A stretch of DNA of 21,501 bases from Pyrodictiaceae archaeon (GTDB lineage Archaea > Thermoproteota > Thermoprotei_A > Sulfolobales > Pyrodictiaceae). Location: the NCBI GenBank assembly GCA_027033675.1, contig JALVKZ010000279.1:1-21501 (forward strand), given 5' to 3'. This document shows, in pieces, positions 1-8,056 of the stretch. A program made the position numbers and the translations under genes. The notes beneath the pieces were generated by a model. The model did not search any database and was not told where the DNA came from. It saw only the letters and a program-made list of their open reading frames with translations. How positions within the stretch are numbered: the first letter of the stretch is position 1; the number at the start of each line of letters is the position of its first letter.

Positions 1-1
1 T

Positions 2-733
2 AAGAGATATCCTGGTGGAGTTACCGCCCTCCACGGAATCTCCTTCAGTGTTAGGAAAGGAGAGGTCTTTGGCCTTGTAGGCCCGAACGGGGCCGGGAAG
101 AGTACTACCTTTAAGATAATAGCTACTCTACTTAAGCCTACGAGCGGCGTGGTCGAAATTGATGGAATTGACGTTGTGCGTGAGCCTCTCGAGGCCCGGA
201 AGAGGATAACGTTTGTCCCTGAGGAGGTTGGTGGTTATCGCCGCCTCACTGGGCTCGAGTACCTGCGCTTCATAATAAGTGCGTATCTCTCAGCACGTGG
301 TGAGGAAAAAGACATTGATAGGGTTGTTGCGGAGGCCGCCAAGCTGACCGGGCTTGAGTACGAGGCCCTCGCTGCCACCAAGATGAGTGATTACAGTAAG
401 GGTATGAAGAGGAGAGTGCAGGTTGCATGGGCTCTGGTGGTTAAGCCGAGGCTTGCAATACTTGATGAGCCTACCTCTGGTCTTGATGTAGAAGCTAGCT
501 ACGAGCTCCGAAGAATCATTAAGGAGTACGCGAAGACCCATGGAGTCTCTGTTCTCCTATCGAGCCACAACATGCTCGAGGTCGAGTATCTCTGCGACCG
601 TGTCGCGCTCATATCGCGTGGCAGGATCATCGAGGAGGGCTCCCCCCACGAGATAGTTGAGAGGTACGAGGCGGAGAACCTCGAGGAGGCCTACATGAAG
701 GTTATGAAGCAGAGGGGTGGAAGTGTTGCATAG
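2..733 (+). CDS. ABC exporter ATP-binding protein (5' partial)
   Basis: ATPase subunit of an ABC-2 type exporter, energising the membrane protein encoded next. The reading frame is open from base 2, so the gene starts outside the window. The Walker A motif GPNGAGKST lies at about bases 83-109, upstream of the first internal GTG (149), which therefore cannot be the true start. Further on are the signature YSKGMKRR, Walker B LAILDEPTSGLD and the H-loop SSHN. The Q-loop position reads VPEE rather than VPQ, as is common in NatA/DrrA-type ATPases. It overlaps the permease gene by 17 bases, so the two are almost surely co-transcribed and translationally coupled. The exported substrate cannot be told from sequence. 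Confidence 0.93.
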   Translation, partial: KRYPGGVTALHGISFSVRKGEVFGLVGPNGAGKSTTFKIIATLLKPTSGVVEIDGIDVVREPLEARKRITFVPEEVGGYRRLTGLEYLRFIISAYLSARGEEKDIDRVVAEAAKLTGLEYEALAATKMSDYSKGMKRRVQVAWALVVKPRLAILDEPTSGLDVEASYELRRIIKEYAKTHGVSVLLSSHNMLEVEYLCDRVALISRGRIIEEGSPHEIVERYEAENLEEAYMKVMKQRGGSVA

Positions 734-1955
734 CCTTGCTATGCTCTTGCGCAAGGAGCTCTACACGCTTCTCCGAGAACCAATGGTAAGGGTGATGATT
801 ATCCTGCCCTTCATAATCTATGCCTCTATGTCGCCGTTCTACGGCTCCGCTGTGAAGCAGGTTGAGGAGGCAGCTAAGCTGCACGGTGCGAGGCTGGCTA
901 TAGTCGCGTGCAGCGAGGAGGACCTTAACGTTGCGAAGACTATTGCTGCTGTGCTCCGCGCCAAGGGGGTTAACGCCTCCGCGCTCGGTGGCTGCAATCC
1001 CCTGGACGCGATAAGGAGGGGCTACAGCGTCGTCGTGGTGCTTGGCAAGAACTTTGTCCAAAACCTACTAGCTGGCAAGGCCCATGTAGAGATCTACGTG
1101 AAGGGCAGTGTGAGCAGCCTTAGCAAGACACTGGCTCTCCCCGGGGCTGCTCTTAGCTACGTATCACAAGCCCTATCGCCGAGCAACAGGACTAGGGTTG
1201 AGGCCCGGGAGTACCTGGTCGTGAACAACCGTGTCTGGAGCTATGAGCAGCTCAACAACCTCTACGGCACAGCTAATTTCCTCACATTCGCTGTGTTCTT
1301 CATCATATTTCCAGCTGCGTCGCTAGGCGCGACACTGATAGGCGCGGAGAGGGAGGAGAGGACCCTAGAGGTTCTCTTCAGCCTGCCGATACGGCGCAGG
1401 GACATAGCTGTCGCGAAGAGTGTTGCAGCGCTACTAGCAGGGCTGTTGACGGCTGTCTCGGCTATAGCTGGGATAGCTATATTCATGAGCAAGGTCGGGG
1501 CACCGCTCCGAGCAAGCGGTTATACCTGGGGCGATATAGGGCTCTACGCGGCAGCAATAGGCGTAGAGGCTCTACTAGCAGCGGTACTGGCGCTCATAGT
1601 CGGGTTGTTCAGCACGACGATAAGGGGTGCACAAGCAGCTGCCTCAGTAGTCGTATTCCCAGCGTTCATACCAGCATTCCTGCTCGTGACCGGGCTGCCA
1701 GTTTCCTACCTCTTCGCCGCCGTGCCGTTCACCGCGACGCTCTATGCGGCGCTAAGCCCCCTCATAGGTAGTAGCTACACAGTGGTAGCACTAGTTGCAC
1801 AGGGGGCGGAGACCCTTGCAGCACTAGCCGTACTGACATGGCTCCTCGAGACCGAGGTAGCAGTAACTGGGCCGGAGACCTTGAAGAGGCTGAGGAAGAG
1901 ACTAGGGAGGCGGAGAAGAGGCGGGCTCATGGCCTTCTTAGCGAGAAGAGCTTAA
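717..1955 (+). CDS. ABC-2 type exporter permease
   Basis: Membrane subunit of the exporter whose ATPase precedes it. Its 412 residues have the NatB-like layout: one membrane segment near residues 24-43, a large extracytoplasmic domain to about residue 180, then roughly five membrane segments. The loop at about residues 208-220 (AEREERTLEVLFSLPI) is the conserved ABC-2 cytoplasmic motif that contacts the ATPase. The C-terminus is very basic (KRLRKRLGRRRR), consistent with a cytoplasmic tail. The GTG at 717 gives the longest product; GTG 723 and ATG 741 are possible alternatives. Both halves of the transporter are present, but nothing shows what it exports (drug, lipid, ion or peptide). Confidence 0.9.
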   Translation: MEVLHSLAMLLRKELYTLLREPMVRVMIILPFIIYASMSPFYGSAVKQVEEAAKLHGARLAIVACSEEDLNVAKTIAAVLRAKGVNASALGGCNPLDAIRRGYSVVVVLGKNFVQNLLAGKAHVEIYVKGSVSSLSKTLALPGAALSYVSQALSPSNRTRVEAREYLVVNNRVWSYEQLNNLYGTANFLTFAVFFIIFPAASLGATLIGAEREERTLEVLFSLPIRRRDIAVAKSVAALLAGLLTAVSAIAGIAIFMSKVGAPLRASGYTWGDIGLYAAAIGVEALLAAVLALIVGLFSTTIRGAQAAASVVVFPAFIPAFLLVTGLPVSYLFAAVPFTATLYAALSPLIGSSYTVVALVAQGAETLAALAVLTWLLETEVAVTGPETLKRLRKRLGRRRRGGLMAFLARRA

Positions 1956-2013
1956 AGACCTGGAGGAATTAGTTACGGAAACAACTCTAAACAATACGTG
2001 GTGGGAAGCTGCC

Positions 2014-2247
2014 TTGGCGCGCAGGGTCCGGCTAGGCGCAGTAATTTACAGGGAGACCGAGGAGGATGGAACAACCTGGTACATAGCTGTCGAGCCTATG
2101 AGCGGGGCACAAGCACAGGGAGAGACCCTCGAGGAGGCTATAGAGAGACTAAAAGAGGAGGTCGCTAAGATGAGTGATGCTTGGTGTGAGTCCGAGATAA
2201 GGGAAGCCATTGATGCTAGGCTCATAGAGGTAGAGCTACCAGAGTAA
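2014..2247 (+). CDS. Orphan HicB-like antitoxin-fold protein
   Basis: Small protein (77 residues) of the HicB antitoxin fold: an N-terminal beta-hairpin with aromatic residues (TTWYIAVEP) followed by the typical GETLEEAIERLKEEV helix. HicB proteins neutralise HicA mRNA interferases. Here there is no added DNA-binding domain, and I find no HicA-like reading frame on either side: the exporter genes end 58 bases upstream and a convergent permease gene ends 43 bases downstream. The start is TTG, preceded by GGTGGGAAG about 7-15 bases upstream. It could be a solitary antitoxin, a survivor of a lost pair, or a regulator. Fold assignment fairly sure, role not. Confidence 0.75.
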   Translation: MARRVRLGAVIYRETEEDGTTWYIAVEPMSGAQAQGETLEEAIERLKEEVAKMSDAWCESEIREAIDARLIEVELPE

Positions 2248-2290
2248 GCGAATCAAGAACTCTTTAATTGCCGAATACCCCCCTTGGCTT

Positions 2291-3868
2291 CTAGTACCCT
2301 ATTTTTCTTGCAGCAATTATACTGGCCGTTATTGCTCCGAGGCTCAGTGCTTCGAGGATAAGTGCCGCGAGGCTTGCCTCTGCTAGGAATCGGCCACCAG
2401 CATAGATGTGGTAGACTAATATTGTTAGGCTCCACGTCCTCGGCACTGAGACCGAGAGCGTTGCGCCGAATTCTCCGAGGCTAGCGGCTGCTGCAAGACC
2501 TGCTGCAACAGCTACCGAGGGAGCTGCTGAGCCTAGGAGGTGGCGTAGGTACTTTGAGCCACGGAGACCTATGGATAGCATGTGCTCGGCTATCTCTCTT
2601 GGAAGCCTCGCTAACGCTTCTCCTAGTACTCTTGATGTCAGGGGGAGTGCGGCCGCTGTATGGGCTAGGAGTATTAGTGGCACAGTTGCCGCAGCTGGCG
2701 ACATTATCTTGGTCAGGGCGTTGTAGTATGTTATCACAGCTGTCACACCATACGCTACCGGGGTCACCGCTATTAATGAAAGAGCCGTGATAGAGGAGGC
2801 TTTTCCGCGAGCAACCACGAGCCCGAGCACGAGGCTAAGTACAACAGTAAACCCAGCGTAGGCAAGGCTATTAATTATTGCGCCGCCGAGACCAGGGCCC
2901 ATGGAGGAGAGCCTCTCAAGCTCGGAGAGGCTAGCACTCATTGCGTCCCAGCCGATCCCGAGCAAGGGTGCATAGAGGTACCCGATGACAAGAACTGTGT
3001 AAATGGATGCAAGGACTCGATAAGGGCCGCGGAGCCTCAGCACGCCATGGCCTCGGGCAGCAAGAGGAGAAGGAACACCTCTGGCTAGTAGGTACATGAT
3101 GATTGCCGAGAAGAGCGCGGCGAGCCCGAGCTCCACGAGCGCTAGTATAGCTGCGAGACCCTGTAGCCCAGGGATACCGGGGAACCCATAGTAGAGGCTG
3201 TAGAGCCAAGCCTCTAGCGTGTAGTATCTATAAGCGGCTCCTGCTACAAGTAATGGGGCTGCACTAGCAAAGGAGTAGAGGAAGGCTATACCCCAGGCCT
3301 GGAGCGCTCCACGAGACGTCAGGGGGAGGAGGGCGCGGAGCCAGAGACCAGGGCCGCGGAGACCCATTAACTCTACTTGCTCTACGACACTCCTCTCCGT
3401 GGCAGCAGCCGCCGCCGCTGTCATTGCCGCCGCGAAGCCTATGTTGAAATAGCTATGAAGCACTACTACCCCTGTCCAGCCCTCTGCGAAGAGGCGGACA
3501 AACCTTAGATGACCCGAGACTATGCCGCCTTCCCCATAGAGTGCACGAAGCCCCAGCGCAGCCACCACTACGGGGGACATGAAGGGAGCCAGGGACGCTA
3601 CAACAGCTATCCTTGCTAGCCTCGAGTCATAGAACCCAGCGAGAACCCCTAAGGGCCACCCAGCAAGCGTAGCCAACGACGCGCTTAGTATCGCCTGGCC
3701 TATGCTCCAGCCGAGGACCCATGCAAGGCTGAAAGGTGGGCTAGTACTAGGAGGCCAGGAGAGCCACACAGCCACGAACACAGGGGCTGTGTAAAGAATC
3801 ACCACTAGCCACGACAAGGCAACTAAGGCTTTGCCAAGGCCGCCCAAGGGATCCCAGTTACTAGGCAT
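2291..3868 (-). CDS. Fused ABC importer permease (iron(III)/thiamine FbpB/ThiP type)
   Basis: Binding-protein-dependent ABC importer permease with two tandem permease domains in one 525-residue chain and about 12 membrane segments. Each half carries an EAA-type loop that docks on the ATPase: VEQVELMGLRGPGLW in the first half and EIAEHMLSIGLRGSKY in the second, the latter followed by SLGEFGATLSV. The duplicated arrangement and the second-half signature fit the FbpB/ThiP group, which takes up iron(III), thiamine or similar ligands. No binding protein or importer ATPase gene lies inside the window, so the gene stands alone here and its substrate is open. The start is ATG (3866-3868). It converges on the HicB-like gene. 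Confidence 0.85.
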   Translation of the reverse strand: MPSNWDPLGGLGKALVALSWLVVILYTAPVFVAVWLSWPPSTSPPFSLAWVLGWSIGQAILSASLATLAGWPLGVLAGFYDSRLARIAVVASLAPFMSPVVVAALGLRALYGEGGIVSGHLRFVRLFAEGWTGVVVLHSYFNIGFAAAMTAAAAAATERSVVEQVELMGLRGPGLWLRALLPLTSRGALQAWGIAFLYSFASAAPLLVAGAAYRYYTLEAWLYSLYYGFPGIPGLQGLAAILALVELGLAALFSAIIMYLLARGVPSPLAARGHGVLRLRGPYRVLASIYTVLVIGYLYAPLLGIGWDAMSASLSELERLSSMGPGLGGAIINSLAYAGFTVVLSLVLGLVVARGKASSITALSLIAVTPVAYGVTAVITYYNALTKIMSPAAATVPLILLAHTAAALPLTSRVLGEALARLPREIAEHMLSIGLRGSKYLRHLLGSAAPSVAVAAGLAAAASLGEFGATLSVSVPRTWSLTILVYHIYAGGRFLAEASLAALILEALSLGAITASIIAARKIGY

Positions 3869-4038
3869 ACCTAGTCAATCCCTCAGGGAAACAGGGGCAC
3901 CTCCTTGCCTTGACTAGAGGAGCGTACCTTGCCTTTCTACGCTCTGTGCATTGCTCACGGACAAAGAAGGGCTATCACTGCTATTAGTGGGCTACGCCCC
4001 GGTATTCCCTCCTTCCCTTAGCGCTACGTGTCTAGCTG

Positions 4039-4046
4039 CTTAAATA
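4039..4046 (+). promoter_or_regulatory. TATA-like box of cdvA
   Basis: CTTAAATA lies about 46 bases before the cdvA ATG, predicting a transcription start near 4069 and a leader of roughly 23 bases that includes GGTGGG (4078-4083) eight bases before the ATG. It sits in the 223-base gap between two divergent genes; I see no other element there. The call rests on position and sequence alone. Confidence 0.45.
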
Positions 4047-4091
4047 CCGGGATTCTGGGCTATGAATGCCTCTTAGCGGTGGGTCGCTACT

Positions 4092-4817
4092 ATGCCTAAG
4101 CCCCCGCTTACTGTTGAGAGGCTGCAACCATTCATAGGCGAGGTAGTCTACGACCCCTATGGCAGGGTTCTAGGCAAGCTGGTTAGCCTCGAGAGCGACG
4201 TGGATGGAACCGTGCAGACAGTGGTGGTTGAGACAGAGACCCGGACCATAACCTTTGTCCCAGCTGAGGCAGTGGACCTCAAGGATGGCCGCGTCGTCGT
4301 GTGGCCGGAGTGGAAGACACTAGCCTACAAAGTTATCTCAAGCTATCAGCGGGCACTGAAGAGGCTACGCGGTCTCGAGGACATGTATAGCAGGAACGAG
4401 GTACCAAGCACTGTTTACAGGGAGATGAGGAAGAGGCTAGACAAGAGCCTAGAAAAGCTCAAGGACGAGGCCAAGAAGCTCAAAGCGCTCCTAAGCCAGA
4501 GGAAGAACGACATAGAGGACGAGAACCTCAAACTAGACCGTGCAATAGCTAACCTAAAGATGAGCTACCTAGCAGGCGAGATAAACGAGAAAGCCTACAA
4601 GATAGCTATAGACCATCTCAGGAACGCTAAGGATAGCAATGCGCGTGAACTCGAGGACATAAAGGAGACAAAGTCAAAGATAGAGAGCCTAGAACACGGC
4701 GCAATAGAGTTCACGAAGAAGCACGAGGAAGAAAAGATACCAGAGCCAGCCAAGCCCGAGGCATCAACAGCGCCAACAGCGACACAGCCCATACCAGTAA
4801 AGCTCATCGAGGGCTAA
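4092..4817 (+). CDS. cdvA: Cell division protein CdvA
   Basis: CdvA is the crenarchaeal division protein that assembles at mid-cell on membrane and DNA and recruits the ESCRT-III homologue CdvB. Residues 8-70 form a PRC-type beta-barrel (FIGEVVYDPYGRVLGKL), residues about 75-210 are a long highly charged coiled coil, residues 215-233 are a Pro/Ala/Thr-rich linker, and the last eight residues, IPVKLIEG, match the position and hydrophobic character of the E3B peptide that docks on the CdvB winged helix. Length (241) is normal for the family. The ATG is supported by GGTGGG eight bases upstream. Unlike in Sulfolobus, where cdvA and cdvB are adjacent, the next gene is a minus-strand ABC permease. 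Confidence 0.93.
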   Translation: MPKPPLTVERLQPFIGEVVYDPYGRVLGKLVSLESDVDGTVQTVVVETETRTITFVPAEAVDLKDGRVVVWPEWKTLAYKVISSYQRALKRLRGLEDMYSRNEVPSTVYREMRKRLDKSLEKLKDEAKKLKALLSQRKNDIEDENLKLDRAIANLKMSYLAGEINEKAYKIAIDHLRNAKDSNARELEDIKETKSKIESLEHGAIEFTKKHEEEKIPEPAKPEASTAPTATQPIPVKLIEG

Positions 4818-4861
4818 GAACCCACAGTCACTGCTAAAGGGCCTATTAATCGACATAATAG

Positions 4862-4866
4862 TTTTT
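4862..4866 (+). terminator. Possible oligo-T terminator after cdvA
   Basis: A run of five T on the plus strand lies 45 bases after the cdvA stop, in the 61-base gap before the convergent permease gene. Archaeal transcription often ends at such T runs. There is no strong hairpin, so support is weak. Confidence 0.25.
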
Positions 4867-4878
4867 GCGTTCTGAGGC

Positions 4879-5610
4879 CTAAGCCCTACTCCTCTTTATA
4901 GCATATGCGGCTAATAAGAGAAACAACAGCCCCATTATGAACGAGACCGTGTAAGCTACTAATGGCGCAACTATATCACATGAACCCATGTACGCATAGC
5001 GAATGGTCTCCGTCATGAATGTTAAGGGCTGTGTAAGAGCAATCCAGGATAGATAACGGGGCATTAGCGATACCGGTATTATTACATCTGATAAGAACAT
5101 CATGGGGAACCTCACTAGATTCATTACAACCATTACTTGCTCTGGCTCCCTTATAATGAATGATAAGAGGACACCAAAGCTCGAAGAGGAAAAGCTGACT
5201 AGCAGAATGGCGAGCAAGAAGAGTAGAGCATGTGCTGGCGCTACGTGGATGAAGAGGTACGCTAAGAGGAATACTGGGATAGCTGATACCAGGCCTAGGA
5301 AGAAGCTACTCAGCGTCTTACCTAGAGCTACACCAGTATAGCTAATTGGGAATAAGAGGAGACGCTCAAAGGAACCTATTCTCCTCTCAAAGACTATTGA
5401 CATGCCTGACATCGATGTTGCTCCGAAGAAGAGAGCTAGAGATATCATGCCTGGCGCTAACCACGTAGTTAAGCCACCATGTCTAAACATGAACGCTAGG
5501 GCAAACACAAAGGGAAACAGTATTCCCCAGCTTATCGAGCCAGGCTTCATATAGTATTCTCTTAGATCCTTGATAGCAATATACACTGCTTTCTCTAGTT
5601 CATCAATCAT
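4879..5610 (-). CDS. ABC-2 type exporter permease (DrrB-like)
   Basis: Membrane subunit of a second exporter. Its 243 residues with about six membrane segments have the short DrrB-like layout, unlike the 412-residue NatB-like permease at 717-1955. The conserved ABC-2 loop is visible as FERRIGSFERLLLFPIS (74-90), and the C-terminal part has the usual LTQPLTFMTETIRYAYMG signature (192-209). The start overlaps the stop of the upstream ATPase gene by four bases (ATGA), so the two are translationally coupled. The pair lies between cdvA and cdvB on the opposite strand. Base composition seems lower in GC than in the flanking genes (one sampled 60-base line about 42%), which may point to later insertion. 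Substrate unknown. Confidence 0.88.
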   Translation of the reverse strand: MIDELEKAVYIAIKDLREYYMKPGSISWGILFPFVFALAFMFRHGGLTTWLAPGMISLALFFGATSMSGMSIVFERRIGSFERLLLFPISYTGVALGKTLSSFFLGLVSAIPVFLLAYLFIHVAPAHALLFLLAILLVSFSSSSFGVLLSFIIREPEQVMVVMNLVRFPMMFLSDVIIPVSLMPRYLSWIALTQPLTFMTETIRYAYMGSCDIVAPLVAYTVSFIMGLLFLLLAAYAIKRSRA

Positions 5611-6584
5611 TTCTCCTCACCTATTATTCTTAGAAACACCTCCTCGGCGTCAGCCTCTCTTAGTCTGAGCAGGGATATTCTCAGCCCTCTACGCTTCGCA
5701 TAAGAAGCCAGGCTCTCCAGGGCCTCGATTTCATCATCTATAATTAGTTCTAAGCGGCCACTATTCATCTTAGCATCAAGAACGCCCCTTAGAGAGTCTA
5801 GCAGCTCTTGTGGCGCTGGGTTACGTGGATAGAAACCCACCTCGAGGACTTCTCTCACGCTAAACTTCCTGCTCAGCTCCTCAGGCGTGCCAATGGCTAC
5901 TATTTTGCCCTTATTTATGACCGCCACTCTATGAGAGAGGCTAAAGGCCTCATAGATATTATGTGTAGTAAGGAAAATCGTTATTCCTTTACTATTTAGC
6001 TTTACGAGCTTGTTCCATAAGAGCCTCCTACTAACAACGTCTAGGCCCGAGGTTGGTTCATCCAAGAACACTATCCTAGGGTTATGTACCAGCGCAGCCG
6101 CTATCGTTAGTCTTCTCCTAAGCCCCTTGGAAAGGGCCTTGAATCTGGTATTTCTGTACTTCTCCAGCCCGAAGAACCTTAGAATCTCCTCTACATTCCT
6201 CCGGGCGGTTTCGCCCTTAATCCCATACATCTTGGCAGAAAAGAGGAGGTTCTGGTAACATGTCAGCTCAGAATAGAGATTAGATATATCAGGTACCACG
6301 CCAATATGTTTCTTAACACGCTTCCCATACCTCGTTATATCGTAGCCACATATCTCAGCCCTACCACTTGTGATCGTGGTGAGCCCGACAAGCATCCTCA
6401 CAGTAGTTGTCTTGCCAGCACCATTTGGGCCTAGGAAGCCGAATATCTCCCCTCTCTTCACGCAAAACGATATACCCTTTACAGCTATAGTGCCATTAGG
6501 ATAGACCTTTCTCAGCTTCTCGACCCTTACGGCGCATCTATCACTCGTCTTTACATCGCACCGCTTTATAGCATTGCTTAACAC
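5607..6584 (-). CDS. ABC exporter ATP-binding protein (DrrA-like)
   Basis: ATPase subunit partnering the downstream permease. All motifs are present: Walker A GPNGAGKTT (52-60), signature LSKGLRRRL (151-159), Walker B IVFLDEPTSGLD (171-182) and the H-loop TTHN. The Q-loop position reads VPDI, an acidic replacement also usual in this subfamily. A C-terminal domain of about 100 residues follows the nucleotide-binding domain, as in DrrA/CcmA-type exporters. The start used is the GTG at 6584. It lies inside a perfect 12-base palindrome and only a few bases after an AT-rich stretch resembling a TATA box, so the real start or promoter may differ; there is no other ATG, GTG or TTG in frame before about residue 42. 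The exported substrate is not known. Confidence 0.88.
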   Translation of the reverse strand: MLSNAIKRCDVKTSDRCAVRVEKLRKVYPNGTIAVKGISFCVKRGEIFGFLGPNGAGKTTTVRMLVGLTTITSGRAEICGYDITRYGKRVKKHIGVVPDISNLYSELTCYQNLLFSAKMYGIKGETARRNVEEILRFFGLEKYRNTRFKALSKGLRRRLTIAAALVHNPRIVFLDEPTSGLDVVSRRLLWNKLVKLNSKGITIFLTTHNIYEAFSLSHRVAVINKGKIVAIGTPEELSRKFSVREVLEVGFYPRNPAPQELLDSLRGVLDAKMNSGRLELIIDDEIEALESLASYAKRRGLRISLLRLREADAEEVFLRIIGEEK

Positions 6585-6590
6585 GTGTTA
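6579..6590. promoter_or_regulatory. Perfect 12-base palindrome at exporter ATPase start
   Basis: TAACACGTGTTA is identical on both strands and spans the GTG start of the minus-strand ATPase gene, next to the AT-rich AATATTAATAA. A dimeric repressor bound here would block initiation, so it is a candidate operator; one site alone is not proof. Confidence 0.35.
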
Positions 6591-6688
6591 TTAATATTTC
6601 TAGGCGTTCTTATCACGCTCTTGTAGCACAATTAACCAAGAAGTAGGTTACAGGGGCACGAGTACATCTCAACCCCATGTCTCTAAAC

Positions 6689-6697
6689 GCTAAAAAT
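6689..6697 (+). promoter_or_regulatory. TATA-like box upstream of small ORF and cdvB
   Basis: GCTAAAAAT predicts a transcript starting near 6715-6720. That is at the TTG of the 57-residue ORF and about 190 bases before the cdvB start. No closer TATA-like box is seen before cdvB, so the two probably share one mRNA. Confidence 0.35.
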
Positions 6698-6714
6698 CCT
6701 ACAAGTAACAAGGC

Positions 6715-6888
6715 TTGCTAGAGGAGGGTAACAAGGGGCTCTATTCCTTGGTAGTACTTGTTCCTATTGGTTCTCTGCTAGCCACTAGCGTTCTGGGTAT
6801 TTTGGGAGTATTAGCAGCGCGGAGGACGCTAAGCAGCGGCTCTGTAACAATATCTGGGCTGGGAGACACGCTACCGAAACTACTCTAG
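6715..6888 (+). CDS. Candidate 57-residue single-span membrane protein before cdvB
   Basis: Open frame of 57 codons from TTG 6715 to TAG 6886-6888. It has a charged N-terminus (LEEGNK), one strong hydrophobic segment of about 25 residues (10-34, SLVVLVPIGSLLATSVLGIL in its middle), then AARRT giving an inside-positive flank and a short polar C-terminus ending LPKLL. It ends 16 bases before the preferred cdvB start and seems to lie on the same transcript; the predicted transcription start falls at its first codon, so it may be leaderless. It has no convincing ribosome-binding site, and it is short, so it may be chance. If real, a membrane-anchored partner of the division machine is the natural guess, but that is inference from position only. 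Confidence 0.45.
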   Translation: MLEEGNKGLYSLVVLVPIGSLLATSVLGILGVLAARRTLSSGSVTISGLGDTLPKLL

Positions 6889-6904
6889 AGAGGTGTACAG
6901 GGCC

Positions 6905-7756
6905 ATGTCGGCCATAATTTCACGCTTATTCCAAGCATTCGGGTTCACACCCCGCCCCCAAGAAGACCCACGCGAAAACATAGACAGGATAATAGTGAAG
7001 CTAGAGGTGCTGCAGGATAAAGCCGCCGAAATAAGATATAGATTTGAAACTAGGAGCCGCGAGCTCTGGGAAAAGATCATAGAGCTTCTAAGGAGAGGCG
7101 AAAAGACAAGGGCAACGATTTATGCTGGTGAGATAGCACAGGTTAGGAACATTATAAAGCTGATACACGGCATGGAGAACATGATAATAATGACTAAGGA
7201 GAGACTTAAGACTGTAAGGGATGTTGGCGAGGTAGGTCAAGTACTAATGGTGTTCGGGACTGCGCTCGAGGAGATAAAGGACCATGCTAGAGCAATATAC
7301 CCGAACCTCAACTTGTTCTTCGACGAGGTGTCTAGGAACGTTAAGTCACTGATAGTGGAGACAACGATGAGCAGCGACGCTGTTGAGAGAATAGACCCGG
7401 TGGTGATAAGCAAGGAGGCAGAGGAGATGCTCCAGCAAGCAATGAAGAAGGCAGAGGAGGAGATCAAGGCAGAGTTCCCGGAACCTCCAATAGATACTAT
7501 AGTCAAGCTAGAGACGCGGAAACAACCAGTAGCTATAGCGATAGGCGGGCCGAGCACACAGCCAAGGAAATCAAGGATCGTGCCAAGGAGAAGGAGGAGC
7601 ATAGAGGAACTAGAGCAACTAGTACTAGACTACATCAGGAACCACAACGGCATACTCGACATAAAAGAGTTCACAACAATCTACGGCGTCACAAAGAACG
7701 AGGTGCTTCAAGCAATACACAGGCTTGCAGAAAAAGGCCTAGTAGCACTATCCTAG
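6905..7756 (+). CDS. cdvB: Cell division protein CdvB (ESCRT-III homologue)
   Basis: ESCRT-III homologue that polymerises at the division site and constricts the membrane; it is recruited by CdvA and remodelled by CdvC. With the ATG at 6905 it has 283 residues. Residues about 20-190 are the helical ESCRT-III core. Residues about 204-228 (RKQPVAIAIGGPSTQPRKSR) are a proline-containing linker in the place of the MIM2 motif bound by the CdvC MIT domain. Residues 231-283 form the C-terminal winged helix that binds the CdvA tail, the feature separating CdvB from the shorter CdvB1-B3 paralogues. GAGGTG at 6890-6895 is spaced to serve ATG 6905, hence this start; GTG 6893 would add four residues but overlaps that site. 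Confidence 0.93.
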   Translation: MSAIISRLFQAFGFTPRPQEDPRENIDRIIVKLEVLQDKAAEIRYRFETRSRELWEKIIELLRRGEKTRATIYAGEIAQVRNIIKLIHGMENMIIMTKERLKTVRDVGEVGQVLMVFGTALEEIKDHARAIYPNLNLFFDEVSRNVKSLIVETTMSSDAVERIDPVVISKEAEEMLQQAMKKAEEEIKAEFPEPPIDTIVKLETRKQPVAIAIGGPSTQPRKSRIVPRRRRSIEELEQLVLDYIRNHNGILDIKEFTTIYGVTKNEVLQAIHRLAEKGLVALS

Positions 7757-7825
7757 CCCAACAATACTCCTTTCTGAACTAACCTCACTCACACTGATGC
7801 TGTAATCCACCGTAAGGACTTATTC

Positions 7826-8056
7826 TCAAGGATCCCTTTGATAAGCTTCAATGAATTCCTTCCTAGTTATCCTTGCAAGCTCCAGCGCACCAAGAAGCGT
7901 GCCCGGCTTGGGTTCCTCGTGGAGAGGCACTGCTGTAACCACTTTCTCTTTCCTAGTACCCTTTGCCAGCACTACATGACCTCCCCCTGTCGCTTAATGA
8001 AGAACGAATTTCTCGGCTAGTATTTTTATTACCTCACGTCCCGATAACCTTGGGAG
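7826..8056 (-). pseudogene. Decayed hicA toxin gene
   Basis: Translating the minus strand just after hicB gives a clear HicA mRNA-interferase sequence in pieces. PRLSGREVIKILAEKF comes first (8053-8006), then FFIKRQG in the next frame, then GGHVVLAKGTRKEKVV, TAVPLHEEPKPGTLLGALEL and ARITRKEFIEAYQRDP back in the first frame to a TGA at 7826-7828. In the first frame a TAA stop interrupts (7994-7996). Two small deletions would explain it: two bases near 8005, where a Gly codon is expected before FF, and one G in the G-run at 7983-7987. The expected Met before PRLSG is CTC, so the start codon is lost as well. The signature His in GGH and the P-H segment survive. The 5' end overlaps the end of hicB, as in intact hicBA operons. 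Confidence 0.75.

Noticed and set aside
7838..8020. Plus-strand open frame of 60 codons opposite the hicB end
   Set aside because: It is cysteine-rich, without recognisable features, and lies exactly antisense to the HicA-coding remnant, which explains the open frame.
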